From Rhodanobacter thiooxydans (lineage in GTDB: Bacteria > Pseudomonadota > Gammaproteobacteria > Xanthomonadales > Rhodanobacteraceae), in NCBI RefSeq assembly GCF_021545845.1, contig NZ_CP088923.1, forward strand, positions 62,001 through 126,000: a stretch of DNA of 64,000 bases. Reading direction: 5' to 3'. Each line of letters begins with the position of its first letter. The stretch's first letter is position 1. Made by a program: the position numbers and the translations under genes. Below are positions 43,310 through 53,007 of the stretch, in pieces. A model generated the notes under the pieces. That model did no database searches. It had not been told where the DNA came from and saw only the letters and a list, made by a program, of their open reading frames with translations.

Positions 43310-44556
43310 ACATCGCGCGCGCCGGCTTCTACTCCGGCCTGGCCACCGCGGCGCGGCTGCTGGCGGCGCTGGTGGTGGTCAAGCTGGTGGCGTGGTTCGC
43401 CGGGCCGGAGGGCGTGGGCAAGCTGGGCCAGTTCATGAGCCTGATGTCGCTGCTGGCGGTGCTGGCCGGCGGCGGCATCAGCGCCGGCATCGTGAAGTAC
43501 GTGGCCGAATACCGCGAGGATCCACAGCGCCTCGCGCGCCTGCTGGCCGCCGCGCTGTGGTACGCGCTGTGCGCCTCGCTGCTGATGGGTTGCCTGGCGC
43601 TGGCGTTCAGCCGGCCGCTGGCGTCGTGGCTGCTCGACGACCCGGCCTACGCGGGGCTGATCCGCGTGCTGGCCGTGGCCCAGCTCGGCATCGCGCTGGT
43701 CAACTACATTCTGGCCGTGGTCAACGGCTTCATGGACGTGCGCCGGCTGGCGCTGATCCAGGTGCTGGGCTCGCTGCTCAGCATCGCCACGGTGATCGCG
43801 CTGGCGCGCTGGCTGCAGCTGTACGGCGCGCTGCTGGCGCTGGTGCTGGGCCAGCTGCTGTGGCTGCTGGTCGGGCTGCCGGCGTGGTGGCGCAGCCCGT
43901 ACTTCCGGCGCAGCATGCTGCGGCTGCGCTTCGACCGCGAGATGACCTGGCGGCTGGCCGCGTTCTCGGTGATGACGCTCACCGCCGCGCTGGTCTCGCC
44001 GCTGGTGAACATCGCGGTGCGCGACCACCTCGCGCTGCAGCTGGGCTGGCAACAGGTCGGTTACTGGCAGGCGGTGGGCAAGGTGTCGGACGCCTACCTG
44101 CTGTTCCTCACCGCGGCCATCAACATCTACTACCTGCCCAAGCTGGCCTCGATCCAGGGGCGCGACGCGCTGCTGGCCGAGCTGCGCCATGCGTACCGTT
44201 ACATCCTGCCGGTGGTGGTGCTCCTGGCCGCCTCGGTGTACCTGCTGCGCGAGCCGCTGACGCGCTGGCTGTTCAGCGCGGACTTCGCGCCGGCCAATGC
44301 GCTGTACGCGCCGCAGCTGGTCGGCGACGTCATCAAGATCGCCGCCTTCATCCTTTCCTACGTGATGCTGGCCAAGGCCATGACGCGGCTGTTCGTGATC
44401 TCCGAGTGCGTGTTCGCGGCCAGCTACCTGGCGCTGGTCTACGTGTTCACCGCGCGCTTCGGCCTGGTCGGCGCGATGTACGCCTTCGCCGCCAACTACC
44501 TCGGCTACCTCGCCTTCAACCTGCTGGTCGTGCGGCGCTACCTGGGAGGGCTGTGA
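43306..44556 (+). CDS. wzx: Lipid-linked oligosaccharide flippase (Wzx family)
   Basis: 416 residues with about 12 hydrophobic segments, in the polysaccharide-transport subfamily of MOP flippases. The N-terminus reads [68 protein letters not shown], which matches the O-antigen translocase pattern (Wzx/WzxE); repeats such as [33 protein letters not shown] also occur in WzxE-type proteins. Start overlaps the fdtB stop (ATGA). Confidence 0.88.
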   Translation: MNIARAGFYSGLATAARLLAALVVVKLVAWFAGPEGVGKLGQFMSLMSLLAVLAGGGISAGIVKYVAEYREDPQRLARLLAAALWYALCASLLMGCLALAFSRPLASWLLDDPAYAGLIRVLAVAQLGIALVNYILAVVNGFMDVRRLALIQVLGSLLSIATVIALARWLQLYGALLALVLGQLLWLLVGLPAWWRSPYFRRSMLRLRFDREMTWRLAAFSVMTLTAALVSPLVNIAVRDHLALQLGWQQVGYWQAVGKVSDAYLLFLTAAINIYYLPKLASIQGRDALLAELRHAYRYILPVVVLLAASVYLLREPLTRWLFSADFAPANALYAPQLVGDVIKIAAFILSYVMLAKAMTRLFVISECVFAASYLALVYVFTARFGLVGAMYAFAANYLGYLAFNLLVVRRYLGGL

Positions 44557-44557
44557 G

Positions 44558-45502
44558 ATGGCGTACGACGTATCCGTAAGCGCCGCGCCGCCGCTGGTCT
44601 CGGTGCTGATTCCGGCGTTCAACCACGAGCGCTTCGTGCGCCGCTGCCTGGACAGCGTGCTGGAAGACCCGTACCCGGCGAAGGAGCTGATCATCATCGA
44701 CGACGGCTCGACCGACCGCACCGGCGCGCTCATCGCCGACTGGGTGGCGACGCACTGCATGGACATCCCGATCGAGTACGTGCAGCGCGGGAACCGCGGC
44801 ATCGCCGCGACCCTCAACGAACTGGCGGCGCGCGCGAACGGCGAGTTCCTGCGCCCAGGCGCCAGCGACGACTATCTGCTGCCCGGCGGGCTCGACGCCC
44901 AGGTCCGCTACCTGCAGGAACACCCGGGCAAGGGCGCGGTGATCGGCGATTCGATCGTGGTCGACCAGGACGACCGCAAGCTGCACGACAGCGGCATGTG
45001 CGACCTGCACGGCGCCGACAAGAGCCTGTACCGCTCCGACGACGGCATCCGTCGCGCGGTGATCCGGCAGTGGGCGGTGGGCGGGCCGGTCGCGCTGATC
45101 CGCAAGAGCGCGCTGGACACCGTCGACCGCTGGAGCGAGGGGCTGCGCATCGAGGACTGGGACCTGTTCCTGCGCCTGGCCGCGCGCGACGCGCTCGGCT
45201 TCATCGACGTCGGCGTGTGCGCCTACCGCATGCACGACGCGAACCTGAGCCGCACCCGGCACCTGGAGACGCGCCTGGGCAACCTCGCCGAATCGCGGCA
45301 CATCGCGCTGCGCCGCGCCGGCCTGTTCGACGAACCGTACCGCACCCTGCTGCGCGCGCAGGCGCACTACATCGACGCCAAGATCGCCTTCCTGCAGCGC
45401 CGGCCGGGGCCGCTGCTGGCGCACGTGGCGGCCTACCTGTCGCTGGTGCTGGCGGCGCGCACCCGGCCGCCGTCGCCGCCGCCCCACGCGGGGCTGCCAT
45501 GA
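44558..45502 (+). CDS. Family 2 glycosyltransferase
   Basis: 314 residues with a GT-A fold: PLVSVLIPAFNHERFVRRCLDSVLEDPYPAKELIIIDDGSTDRTGALIADWV, then the substrate region NRGIAATLNELAARANGEFLRPGASDDYLLPGGL, in which the usual DDD/DxD element is GASDDYL. A C-terminal basic/hydrophobic end. Probably adds one sugar to the lipid-linked repeat in the cytoplasm. Gap to wzx is one base. Confidence 0.9.
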   Translation: MAYDVSVSAAPPLVSVLIPAFNHERFVRRCLDSVLEDPYPAKELIIIDDGSTDRTGALIADWVATHCMDIPIEYVQRGNRGIAATLNELAARANGEFLRPGASDDYLLPGGLDAQVRYLQEHPGKGAVIGDSIVVDQDDRKLHDSGMCDLHGADKSLYRSDDGIRRAVIRQWAVGGPVALIRKSALDTVDRWSEGLRIEDWDLFLRLAARDALGFIDVGVCAYRMHDANLSRTRHLETRLGNLAESRHIALRRAGLFDEPYRTLLRAQAHYIDAKIAFLQRRPGPLLAHVAAYLSLVLAARTRPPSPPPHAGLP

Positions 45503-46662
45503 AACAGCTGCTGCGGCTTCCCTCCAGCTGGCTCAGCCTGCCGCTGCTGTTCGCCTGCGGGCTGACCTGGTTCACCTATGACCTTTCCGTCGACTACCTG
45601 CAGGGCCTGTTGCTGCTGGCCCTGCTCGCGGCGGTGATCATCCTGTTCGACGTGCAGGCGGGCGTGCGGCTGCCGGAGTTCGCGCGTTTCCGCGCGCGCC
45701 ACTACGCCGGCACCCGCGAGGCGTTCCTTGCGCTGGCGCTGGCCTGGCTGATCGTACTGTTCTGCGTGCTCGACCTTACGCTGTTCCCGATCCCGCTGTT
45801 CGACAAGCCCTCGGCCTATGCGGTGATGGACGGCGGCCGCGCGCACGTGCGGCACGTCTCGGACATGTGCTGGGTGCTGCCGCCGATCGGCCTGCTGTGC
45901 GCACGCAGCCGGCGGCTGCGCATTGCGCTGATCGCCATCGGCTTCGTGTTCCCGGTGCTGGTGATCGACCGCAACCGGCTGTTCGCCACCTTCTTCTCGT
46001 TCGCGCTGGTGCTGGTGCTGCGCCGTGACGAGGCGCGGCCGCTGCCGTGGAAAACGCTGCTGCTGCTGGCGCTCGCCGGCAGCAGCATCTTCTCGATCCT
46101 CGGCATGCTGCGCTCGGGGCCGCTGGACCACGTCACGCTGCCGTTCAGTGCGGCGTACCACGCCGCGCCGCAAGCCATCAAATGGCTGCTGCTGTACGCC
46201 AGCGCCGGCCCCTACAACTTCAGCGCGATCCTGGCCAAGGGCTACCGCAACCCCGACTTCCTGATCAACCAGCTGGTGCCGCTGCACGGCTCGGTGGCGA
46301 CCGCCGGCACCGGCATCCCGCTGGATGCGTCGAACATCAACGTGGGCACCGAGTTCTTCCCGTTCCTGCTGGCGTTCGGTCCGGTGGGCGCCGCGCTGTC
46401 GGTGTTCGCGCTGTACGCGCTGCTGCTGTGGAGCGTGCAGCGGCTGCGCCCGGCGGTGCCGCTGTTCTCCCTGCTGATGTTCCTGCGCATGACCTATGTC
46501 GGCGTGATGTCGCCGTTCGCGCCGCAGGCATTCACCTGGACCAACGCCGGCTTCATCGGCATCTGCCTGGTGCTGCCGGTCATCGCCAGCTGGCTGCCGA
46601 ACCGGCGCGCATTGGCCCCTTCACCTTCCACCCAGCGAGTGGCGAACCATGGAACGCGATGA
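45499..46662 (+). CDS. Polytopic membrane protein, probable glycan polymerase (Wzy-like)
   Basis: 387 residues with about nine or ten hydrophobic helices, e.g. YLQGLLLLALLAAVIILF, EAFLALALAWLIVLFCVLDLTLFPI, RIALIAIGFVFPVLVIDRNRLFATFFSFALVLVL and FFPFLLAFGPVGAALSVFALYALLLWSV. A large periplasmic loop is predicted between RSGPLDHV and DASNINVGTEFF, as in Wzy polymerases (O-antigen ligase/polymerase-like). Sequence is too divergent to name; position between GT and Wzz-like gene argues for Wzy. Confidence 0.7.
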   Translation: MKQLLRLPSSWLSLPLLFACGLTWFTYDLSVDYLQGLLLLALLAAVIILFDVQAGVRLPEFARFRARHYAGTREAFLALALAWLIVLFCVLDLTLFPIPLFDKPSAYAVMDGGRAHVRHVSDMCWVLPPIGLLCARSRRLRIALIAIGFVFPVLVIDRNRLFATFFSFALVLVLRRDEARPLPWKTLLLLALAGSSIFSILGMLRSGPLDHVTLPFSAAYHAAPQAIKWLLLYASAGPYNFSAILAKGYRNPDFLINQLVPLHGSVATAGTGIPLDASNINVGTEFFPFLLAFGPVGAALSVFALYALLLWSVQRLRPAVPLFSLLMFLRMTYVGVMSPFAPQAFTWTNAGFIGICLVLPVIASWLPNRRALAPSPSTQRVANHGTR

Positions 46663-47488
46663 AATCTACCTGATCGACCTGTGGCGGATCTTCACCCGCC
46701 AGTGGCAGTGGTTCGTGCTGGTGCTGGTGCTGACCCTGGCCTGCACCTACGCCTTCGCACATTTGGTGAAACGCCAGTGGGAAGCGACCGCGTGGATCCA
46801 GATCGCGCAGGTCGGCTCGGTGCCGGCGGGCCAGGACCCGAAGGTCGAGCCGCTGCAGCGGGTCACCGAGCGGCTGCAGCTGGTGCCGTTCCAGAACCAG
46901 GTGCTGGCCAGCGCCGGCTACGCGAAAACCACGCCGGTGGCGCGGCTCTACCGCAACAGCCTGAAGCTGGAACCGATGCTCTACGCCGGCTCGCTGGTCA
47001 AGCTGACCGTGCGCGCCTACTCGCCCCAGCAGGCCGGCGAACTCGCTGCGGCCACGGTGGCGCGGCTGCGCGCGGTGCACCGGGAGCTGGAGGAGCCGCC
47101 GCTGCAGGCGGCTCGCGCGCGGCTGGTGCGGATCGAAGCCGACTTGGGCACCGCCGAGGCCGACCACGCCCGCTACCAGCAGGCGGCCGAGCCGGGCGGC
47201 TTGCACGCGGTTGGCGGCAAGGACATGGCAAACCCGGTGCTGGCCAGCCTGTTGCTGGCCAACAAGAACGAAGAGGTGCGCGGCCTGACCCAGCAGCGCA
47301 ACGATCTCGTCGAGCGCCTCGGGCCGGCCTACACCTACGACACCTCGATGGTGTGGCCGGCCTATGTGCCGGAGAAGCAGGCCTTCCCGAACCCCGAGCT
47401 GACCTATGGCCTCGGCCTGCTGCTGGCGCTGTTCCTGGGCGCCTCCGCGGCGCTGGCGCGGGACGTGGCGCGGCGTTCGCGGGCGTGA
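46649..47488 (+). CDS. Wzz/GumC-like polysaccharide chain-length protein (short, no kinase domain)
   Basis: 279 residues. N-terminal EIYLIDLWRIFTRQWQWFVLVLVLTLACTYAFAHLVKRQWEATAWIQIAQVG, the classical Wzz start with one membrane helix; a long helical periplasmic region with LRAVHRELEEPPLQAARARLVRIEADLGTAEADHARYQQ; a P/G-rich approach PEKQAFPNPELTYGLGLLLALFLGASAAL with the second helix. No BY-kinase domain is fused and none is encoded next to it. Overlaps the Wzy-like gene by 14 bases. Confidence 0.87.
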   Translation: MERDEIYLIDLWRIFTRQWQWFVLVLVLTLACTYAFAHLVKRQWEATAWIQIAQVGSVPAGQDPKVEPLQRVTERLQLVPFQNQVLASAGYAKTTPVARLYRNSLKLEPMLYAGSLVKLTVRAYSPQQAGELAAATVARLRAVHRELEEPPLQAARARLVRIEADLGTAEADHARYQQAAEPGGLHAVGGKDMANPVLASLLLANKNEEVRGLTQQRNDLVERLGPAYTYDTSMVWPAYVPEKQAFPNPELTYGLGLLLALFLGASAALARDVARRSRA

Positions 47489-47559
47489 CCGCCGCGCATT
47501 CAACCAAAGCGGCCACGGCCGGCACTCACGGCCAGAGCCATCGAGGCGGCGGAACGCGG

Positions 47560-48408
47560 ATGGGCATGAACGGACAGCACAAACTCGAAGGCGCCGGCAT
47601 GTCGCTGGACGACGCGCAGCTGCTCGACACGCAGCATGCCTTCGACAGCGTCGCCGCGGACTACGACGGCCCGCGCGGCAACAACGAGCTGATCCAGCGC
47701 ATGCGCCTGACCATGTGGGACACCATGCAGGGCGAGTTCCCGGTCGCCGCGCGCCTGCTCGACCTCGGCTGCGGCACCGGCATCGACGCCGTCGAGTTCG
47801 CGCGCCGCGGCCACCAGGTCGTCGCCAGCGACTGGTCGCCGCGGATGGTCGAGCGCACCCGGGCGCGCGCGGCGGCGGCGAGCCTGTCGCCGCAGGTGCG
47901 CGCCATCCACCTCGGCATCCAGCAGCTGGACCGGCTCGACGACGCGTTCGATGGCATCTACTCGAACTTCGGCCCGCTGAACTGCGTGTCGGACCTCGCC
48001 GGCGTGGCGGCCGAGTGCGCGCGTCTGCTGCGCCCCGGCGGCCGACTGGTGTTCTCGGTGATGGGTCGGATCTGCCCGTGGGAACTGGGGCACTACGCGC
48101 TGCGCGGCCGCTTCCGCCGCGCCGGTGTGCGCGCCGCGCGCGGCGCCACCGCGGTGGGCATGAACCGCCACACGGTGTGGGCCTGCTATTACCTGCCGCG
48201 CGAGTTCTACCGCGCGTTCGCCGGCCACTTCGCGCTGGCCGGCTATCGCGCGCTGAGCCTGTTCATGCCGCCGCCCTACCTGGTCGACTACTGCCGCCGC
48301 CACCCGCGCTGGTGCGAGCGGCTGGGCCGGCTCGACGACCGCTTCGGCGCGCTGCCGCTGCTGCGCGACATGGGCGATCACTTTCTGATCGTGCTGCGGC
48401 GGCGCTGA
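47560..48408 (+). CDS. Class I SAM-dependent methyltransferase
   Basis: 282 residues. Motif I is AARLLDLGCGTGIDAVEFARRGHQVVASDWSPRMV; motif II-like FDGIYSNFGPLNCVSDL; motif III LRPGGRLVFSVMG. The C-terminal half contains FRRAGVRAARGATAVGMNRHTVWACYYLPREFYRAFAGHFALAGYRALSLFMPPPYL, typical of methyltransferases in surface-polymer loci. Two candidate starts (47560, 47566) are in frame; I use the first. Confidence 0.87.
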   Translation: MGMNGQHKLEGAGMSLDDAQLLDTQHAFDSVAADYDGPRGNNELIQRMRLTMWDTMQGEFPVAARLLDLGCGTGIDAVEFARRGHQVVASDWSPRMVERTRARAAAASLSPQVRAIHLGIQQLDRLDDAFDGIYSNFGPLNCVSDLAGVAAECARLLRPGGRLVFSVMGRICPWELGHYALRGRFRRAGVRAARGATAVGMNRHTVWACYYLPREFYRAFAGHFALAGYRALSLFMPPPYLVDYCRRHPRWCERLGRLDDRFGALPLLRDMGDHFLIVLRRR

Positions 48409-48411
48409 GCG

Positions 48412-49647
48412 ATGGACGTGCTGCAGGCCGCGCTGGATGTCAGCCTGTGCCGCGCGGCGACGGTCACGCCGGCGGCAACCTCGCGCGCGCCGCTGCCGAT
48501 CCGCGCCGGGCGCATCGGCGCTTCGCTGGCCGCGCGGGCCTGGCGCATCGACCTGCGCGACCACCTGATCTTTCCCGGCCTGGTCAACGCGCACGAGCAC
48601 CTGCACGTCAACGCCGTGCCGCCGCTGCGCCACGGCGCGCCGTTCCCCAACAGCTACGCCTGGATCGCGGCGTTCCAGGCGCACTTCGCCGACCCCGCCG
48701 TGGCCGCCGCGCTGCGGGTGCCGAAGGCGCGGCGGCTGCGCCACGGCGCGCTGAAGAACCTGCTTGCCGGAGTCACCTGCGTGGCGCATCACGACCCCTG
48801 GCACGCGGCGTTGGACGCGCTGGATTTCCCGGTGGCGCTGCTGCGCGACTACGGCTGGAGCTACGCGCCGGGCTGGCCCGGTTACGGGCCGCCGGTGCAG
48901 GAGAGCTTTGCCGCCACGCCTGCCGATCGCCCGTGGCTGATCCACCTGGCCGAGGGCACCGACGCCATCGCGCAAGCGGAACTCGATCAGCTGGATCAAC
49001 TGGGCTGTCTCGCCGCGAACAGCGTGCTGGTGCACGGCGTGGGCCTGCGCGAATGCGACATCGACCGCGTGCTCGCCAGCGGCGCGGCGGTGGTGTGGTG
49101 CCCGACCAGCAACCACCGCCTGCTCGGGCGTTCGCTCGACCCGCGGCGGCTGTGCGCGGCGGGGCGGCTGGCGCTGGGCAGCGACTCGCGGCTCAGCGGC
49201 GCGCGCGACCTGCTCGAGGAGATGCGCGGCGTGGTCGAGCGCGGCGAGCTCGGCCCCATGCAGGTGCTGGAGCTGGCCACCACCGCGGCCGCGCGCATCC
49301 TGCGCCTGCCTTCGCGCGGCAGCCTTGCGCCGGGCGCGCGGGCCGACCTGGTGATCGTCGAGGACCGCGGTGGGGGCCCGGCCGGCAGCCTGACCGGCGT
49401 CCGCCGCAGCGACATCCGCGCGGTGGTGCGCGACGGCGTGCCGCGCATCGCCGATCCGGATTTCGCCGCATGGTTCGCCGCCGCTGGCGTGGACACGGTG
49501 CCGGTAACGCTGGACGGCAAGCCGAAGCTGCTGGCCGCGGCGCTGGCCGAGCCGGCGCTGCTCGCGCTCGAGCCCGGACTCGAACGCGTCGCTGCGCGCA
49601 ACGACCGCGCGCGCGATGCCACTGCCGAAGCCAGGTGCTACCCATGA
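48412..49647 (+). CDS. Amidohydrolase superfamily enzyme (AtzA/TrzA/cytosine-deaminase-like), in the glycan locus
   Basis: 411 residues. Metal ligands of subtype III amidohydrolases: H-E-H in IFPGLVNAHEHLHVN, His in RPWLIHLAEGTD, His in NSVLVHGVGLRE, and Asp in LALGSDSRLSGARDLLEEMR; the C-terminal beta-sandwich is GSLAPGARADLVIVED. Family members deaminate or dechlorinate aromatic heterocycles or hydrolyse cyclic amides. Its presence between two methyltransferases in a polysaccharide operon is unusual. Gap three bases upstream; ATGA overlap downstream. Confidence 0.88.
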   Translation: MDVLQAALDVSLCRAATVTPAATSRAPLPIRAGRIGASLAARAWRIDLRDHLIFPGLVNAHEHLHVNAVPPLRHGAPFPNSYAWIAAFQAHFADPAVAAALRVPKARRLRHGALKNLLAGVTCVAHHDPWHAALDALDFPVALLRDYGWSYAPGWPGYGPPVQESFAATPADRPWLIHLAEGTDAIAQAELDQLDQLGCLAANSVLVHGVGLRECDIDRVLASGAAVVWCPTSNHRLLGRSLDPRRLCAAGRLALGSDSRLSGARDLLEEMRGVVERGELGPMQVLELATTAAARILRLPSRGSLAPGARADLVIVEDRGGGPAGSLTGVRRSDIRAVVRDGVPRIADPDFAAWFAAAGVDTVPVTLDGKPKLLAAALAEPALLALEPGLERVAARNDRARDATAEARCYP

Positions 49648-50342
49648 CCGCCCAGCCCACACTCGAACCGCGCGCGGCCTACGCGCTGTGGGCGCCCGGC
49701 TACCCGGCGCGTGCGCACAACCCGGTGATGCAGGCCGAGGAGCGCGCGATGCTGGCACTGATGCCCGCCAGCCTGCGCGGGCAGGCCGTGCTCGACGTCG
49801 GCTGCGGCAGCGGGCGCTACATGCTGCACGCGCTGCGCCGCGGCGTGGCGCGCGTGACCGGCGTGGATCTTTCGCCGCACATGCTCAAGCGCGCCGACAC
49901 GGAACTGGCCGCGCTGCATGCCGGCGTGCCGGTCGCGCTGGTGCAGGGCAGCGTGGCCGCGCTGCCGCTGCCGGATGCGCAGGCGGACTTTACCGTCTGC
50001 GGCCTGGTCGTCGGACACCTCGACAACCTCGAACCAGCGCTAGCCGAGCTGCGCCGGGTGACCCGGCCCGGCGGCACGCTGCTGTTGAGCGACGTGCATC
50101 CGATCGGCCATGCGCTCGGCTGGCGGCGCGACTTCAAGGCCGGCGGCCTGAGCTACGCCGTGCGCCACACGCCGCATCTGTACAGCCACTGGCATCGCGC
50201 CTGCGCCACGCTCGGACTGCAGATCGAACAGGTGCTGGAACCCATGCTCGACCCGGCCGACGTTCCCGCCGGCGCGCACTTCGACCGCATGGCGCTGGAG
50301 GTTCCCGTCGCGCTGGTATTCCAGCTGCGGCGGGCACCCTGA
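49644..50342 (+). CDS. Class I SAM-dependent methyltransferase (UbiE/BioC-like)
   Basis: 232 residues. YALWAPGYPARAHNPVMQAEERAMLALMPASLRGQAVLDVGCGSGRYMLHALRRG begins with the BioC/UbiE-type YALWAPGY box and motif I; DLSPHMLKRAD and DFTVCGLVVGHLDNLEPALAELRRVTRPGGTLLLSDVHP complete the SAM fold. The second half has RDFKAGGLSYAVRHTPHLYSHWHRACATLGLQIEQVLEPMLDPADVP. Substrate unknown; overlaps the amidohydrolase gene by ATGA, so probably acts on a linked product. Confidence 0.88.
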   Translation: MTAQPTLEPRAAYALWAPGYPARAHNPVMQAEERAMLALMPASLRGQAVLDVGCGSGRYMLHALRRGVARVTGVDLSPHMLKRADTELAALHAGVPVALVQGSVAALPLPDAQADFTVCGLVVGHLDNLEPALAELRRVTRPGGTLLLSDVHPIGHALGWRRDFKAGGLSYAVRHTPHLYSHWHRACATLGLQIEQVLEPMLDPADVPAGAHFDRMALEVPVALVFQLRRAP

Positions 50343-50366
50343 CGCCGCTTGCCCGCAGGCCTTCCC

Positions 50367-51875
50367 ATGACTTCCCCACGCACCCTGCTGATCAACCCCA
50401 CCATCACCTCGCGCACGAGCGCGCGCTTCCCGCTGGCGCTGCTGCACCTGGCGGCGGCGCTGGAGCGCAGCGGCAGCAGCCGCATCATCGACGGCAACGT
50501 GGACCGCGACTTCGTCGACGACACCCTGCGCGTGCTGGAACAGGAGCGCTTCGACGCCGTCGGCGTCGGCGTGATGGGAGGCCCGCAGGTGGCGCCGGCG
50601 ATCGCCGTGTCGCAGGCGATCCGCGCGCGCTTCCCGGCGCTGCCGATCATCTGGGGCGGCTACTTCACCACGCTGCACACGGACGCCACGCTGGCCGCGC
50701 CCTATGTCGACTATGCGGTGCGCGCGCAGGGCGAGGAAACCCTGTCAGAGCTGGTCGCCACGCTCAGCGGCAACGGCCCGGCGCTGGAACAGATCGCCGG
50801 GCTGTCCTGGAAGAACGCCGGCAGCGTGGTGCACAACCCGCCCCGCCACATCGTGCGCCACGACCCCGCGGGACTGCTGCCTTACGACAAGCTCGGTGAT
50901 CCGCGTCGTTACCTTGCGCGCACCTACCTCGGTCAGCGCACCGTGGCGCACCAGGCGGCGATCGGCTGCCGCTACCACTGCACCTTCTGCGGCGTGGCCG
51001 CGATGTTCGGCGGCGCCACCTTCCTGCCCGCCGCCGCGCGGCTGGAGCGCGAGCTCACCTACCTCAAGCACACGCTGGGCGCCGATTCGGTGCAGTACTT
51101 CGACCACAATTTCTTCGACCGCGAGGCGGACATGGTGCCGCTGCTCGAAGTGATGGCCCGCTTCGAACTGCCGTGGTGGTGCTTTGCCCGCGCCGACGCG
51201 CTGTTGAACCTGTCCGAGCGCTCGTGGGAACTGGTGCGCAAGAGCCGGCTGCGCATGGCCTACATCGGCGCGGAATCGCCGAACGACCAGATGCTGCACG
51301 ACATCCGCAAGGGCACGCGCCCGGACCAGACGCTGGCGGTGGTCGAGCAGTGCCGCCGCTACGGCGTGATCCCCGAGCTGTCGTTCATGGTGGCACCGCC
51401 CGATAACACCGAGGAAGAAACCGAGCACACCTTCGAGTTCATCCGCGAGCTGAAGCGGATCAACCCGCAGACCGAGGTCGTCATCTACATCTACACGCCG
51501 CTGCCGGAGCACAGCCGCCACGAGCAGGACCGCCGCAAGCGGCCGGGCGCGCCGCTGCTCGACCTCGATGGCGCGCCGGTGGTGTTTCCCACCACGCCGG
51601 ACGAGTGGACCGAGCCGCGCTGGGTGCACTACGCCTGCCACGTCGACGCGCCCTGGCTTAGCGACCGCCTGCGCCAGCGCATCAACGACTTCGTCACCGT
51701 GCTGCGCTGCCGCTACCCCACGGTGCAGGACCTGCGCGCGCCGCCGTGGGCCAAGCGCAACCTGAGCGCCATGGCCGGTTGGCGTTACCGCTTCCGCAAG
51801 TACGACCGACCGTGGGAGCTGAACCTGGCGAACCGGTTCGTGCGCCTGCGCATGCCGCAGGTATCGGGTCTCTAG
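50367..51875 (+). CDS. B12-binding-domain radical SAM protein
   Basis: 502 residues. The N-terminal cobalamin-binding-like domain is about residues 1–140 (TLLINPTITSRTSARFPLALLHLAAALERSG, RFDAVGVGVMGGPQ, IIWGGYFTTLHTDATL, VDYAVRAQGEETLSELV). The radical SAM core carries C201-x3-C205-x2-C208 (IGCRYHCTFCGV), with YIGAESPNDQML, IPELSFMVAPPDNTEEE further on. A BchE/HpnJ-type enzyme, which transfers methyl groups or rearranges unreactive carbons. It sits in the glycan operon after two SAM methyltransferases and an amidohydrolase. Confidence 0.92.
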   Translation: MTSPRTLLINPTITSRTSARFPLALLHLAAALERSGSSRIIDGNVDRDFVDDTLRVLEQERFDAVGVGVMGGPQVAPAIAVSQAIRARFPALPIIWGGYFTTLHTDATLAAPYVDYAVRAQGEETLSELVATLSGNGPALEQIAGLSWKNAGSVVHNPPRHIVRHDPAGLLPYDKLGDPRRYLARTYLGQRTVAHQAAIGCRYHCTFCGVAAMFGGATFLPAAARLERELTYLKHTLGADSVQYFDHNFFDREADMVPLLEVMARFELPWWCFARADALLNLSERSWELVRKSRLRMAYIGAESPNDQMLHDIRKGTRPDQTLAVVEQCRRYGVIPELSFMVAPPDNTEEETEHTFEFIRELKRINPQTEVVIYIYTPLPEHSRHEQDRRKRPGAPLLDLDGAPVVFPTTPDEWTEPRWVHYACHVDAPWLSDRLRQRINDFVTVLRCRYPTVQDLRAPPWAKRNLSAMAGWRYRFRKYDRPWELNLANRFVRLRMPQVSGL

Positions 51876-51879
51876 GCCG

Positions 51880-53007
51880 GTGCCGGCCGTGCACGTGGCG
51901 CAGATCAATTTCCTGCCGGTGCCGGCAGGCCTCGCCTCGGCCGACGTGTTCGAGCAGTGGCCCACGCTGGCCGACGTGGCCGAAGCGGTGGCCAGCGCCG
52001 GCACCCGCGTGTCGGTGATCCAGCTGGCGACGCGCCCGGAGCGCGTGCAGCGCAATGGCATCGACTACCGCTTCATTCCGGTGCCCGGCGGCGCACAACG
52101 GACGCGTCGCCTCGCCGAGCTGCTGGGCGAGATCCGGCCCGACGTGCTGCACCTGCACAGCCTAGGCTTCGCCGCCGATGCGTTCGCGCTGGCGCAACGC
52201 CTGCCGTCGCTGCCGATCGTGATCCAGGACCATGCCGACCGCCCGCCGCGCCGCTGGCGGTGGCCATGGTGGCGGCGCCGGTATGCCGCCGCGGCGGGCA
52301 TCGCCTTCACCGCCGCCGAGCTAGCGCAGCCGTTCACCCGCGCCGGCCTGTTCGCGCCGCACACGCGACTGTTCGCGATACCCGAATCCAGCAGCCGTTT
52401 CACGCCGGGCGATCGCGCCCGCGTGCGCGCCGAAACCGGCCTGCACGGCGAGCCCTGCGCGCTGTGGGTCGGCCATCTGAACTCGGGCAAGGACCCGCTG
52501 GCGGTGCTCGACGGCGTGGCCAGCGCCGTGCAACGGTTGCCCGGTCTGCAGCTGTGGTGCGTGTTCGGCAACGCGCCACTGCTCGAGGCGGTGCGTCAGC
52601 GCATCGCGGGCGATCCGCGGCTGGCCGGGCGCGTGCACTTGCTCGGCAAGGTGGCTCACGCCCGGATCGAGGCGCTGATGCGCGCCACGGACCTGTTCGT
52701 CGCCGGCAGCCATGCCGAGAGCTGCGGCTACTCGCTGCTGGAGGCGCTGGCTTGCGGCGTGGCGCCGCTGGTCACCGACATTCCTGCGTTCCGCGCGCTG
52801 ACCGACGACGGCCGCATCGGCCGCCTGTGGCCCTGCGGCGACGCCGCGCAGCTGGCCGAGGCGCTGGTTGATGTCGCGACGAACGGGCCATCGCCGGCGC
52901 AGGTGCGCGCACACTTCGACGCCACGCTGTCGTTCGCCGCGCTGGGCCGCCGCTGGGCCGGTGCCTATGCGCAGGTGCGCGCCGACCGGCTGTGGGGGCC
53001 GGGATGA
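51880..53007 (+). CDS. Family 4 glycosyltransferase
   Basis: 375 residues, GT-B fold. N-terminal VHVAQINFLPVPAGLASADVFEQWPTLADVAEAVASAGTRVSVI; donor-binding half with LWVGHLNSGKDPLAVLDGVA, VHLLGKVAHARIEALMRATDLFVAGSHAESCGYSLLEALACGVAPLVTDIPAFR, the E-x7-E region typical of GT4. Start is a GTG at 51880, with another GTG nine bases downstream (VHVAQINF); either fits. A second GT4 gene overlaps its stop (ATGA). Confidence 0.9.
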   Translation: MPAVHVAQINFLPVPAGLASADVFEQWPTLADVAEAVASAGTRVSVIQLATRPERVQRNGIDYRFIPVPGGAQRTRRLAELLGEIRPDVLHLHSLGFAADAFALAQRLPSLPIVIQDHADRPPRRWRWPWWRRRYAAAAGIAFTAAELAQPFTRAGLFAPHTRLFAIPESSSRFTPGDRARVRAETGLHGEPCALWVGHLNSGKDPLAVLDGVASAVQRLPGLQLWCVFGNAPLLEAVRQRIAGDPRLAGRVHLLGKVAHARIEALMRATDLFVAGSHAESCGYSLLEALACGVAPLVTDIPAFRALTDDGRIGRLWPCGDAAQLAEALVDVATNGPSPAQVRAHFDATLSFAALGRRWAGAYAQVRADRLWGPG

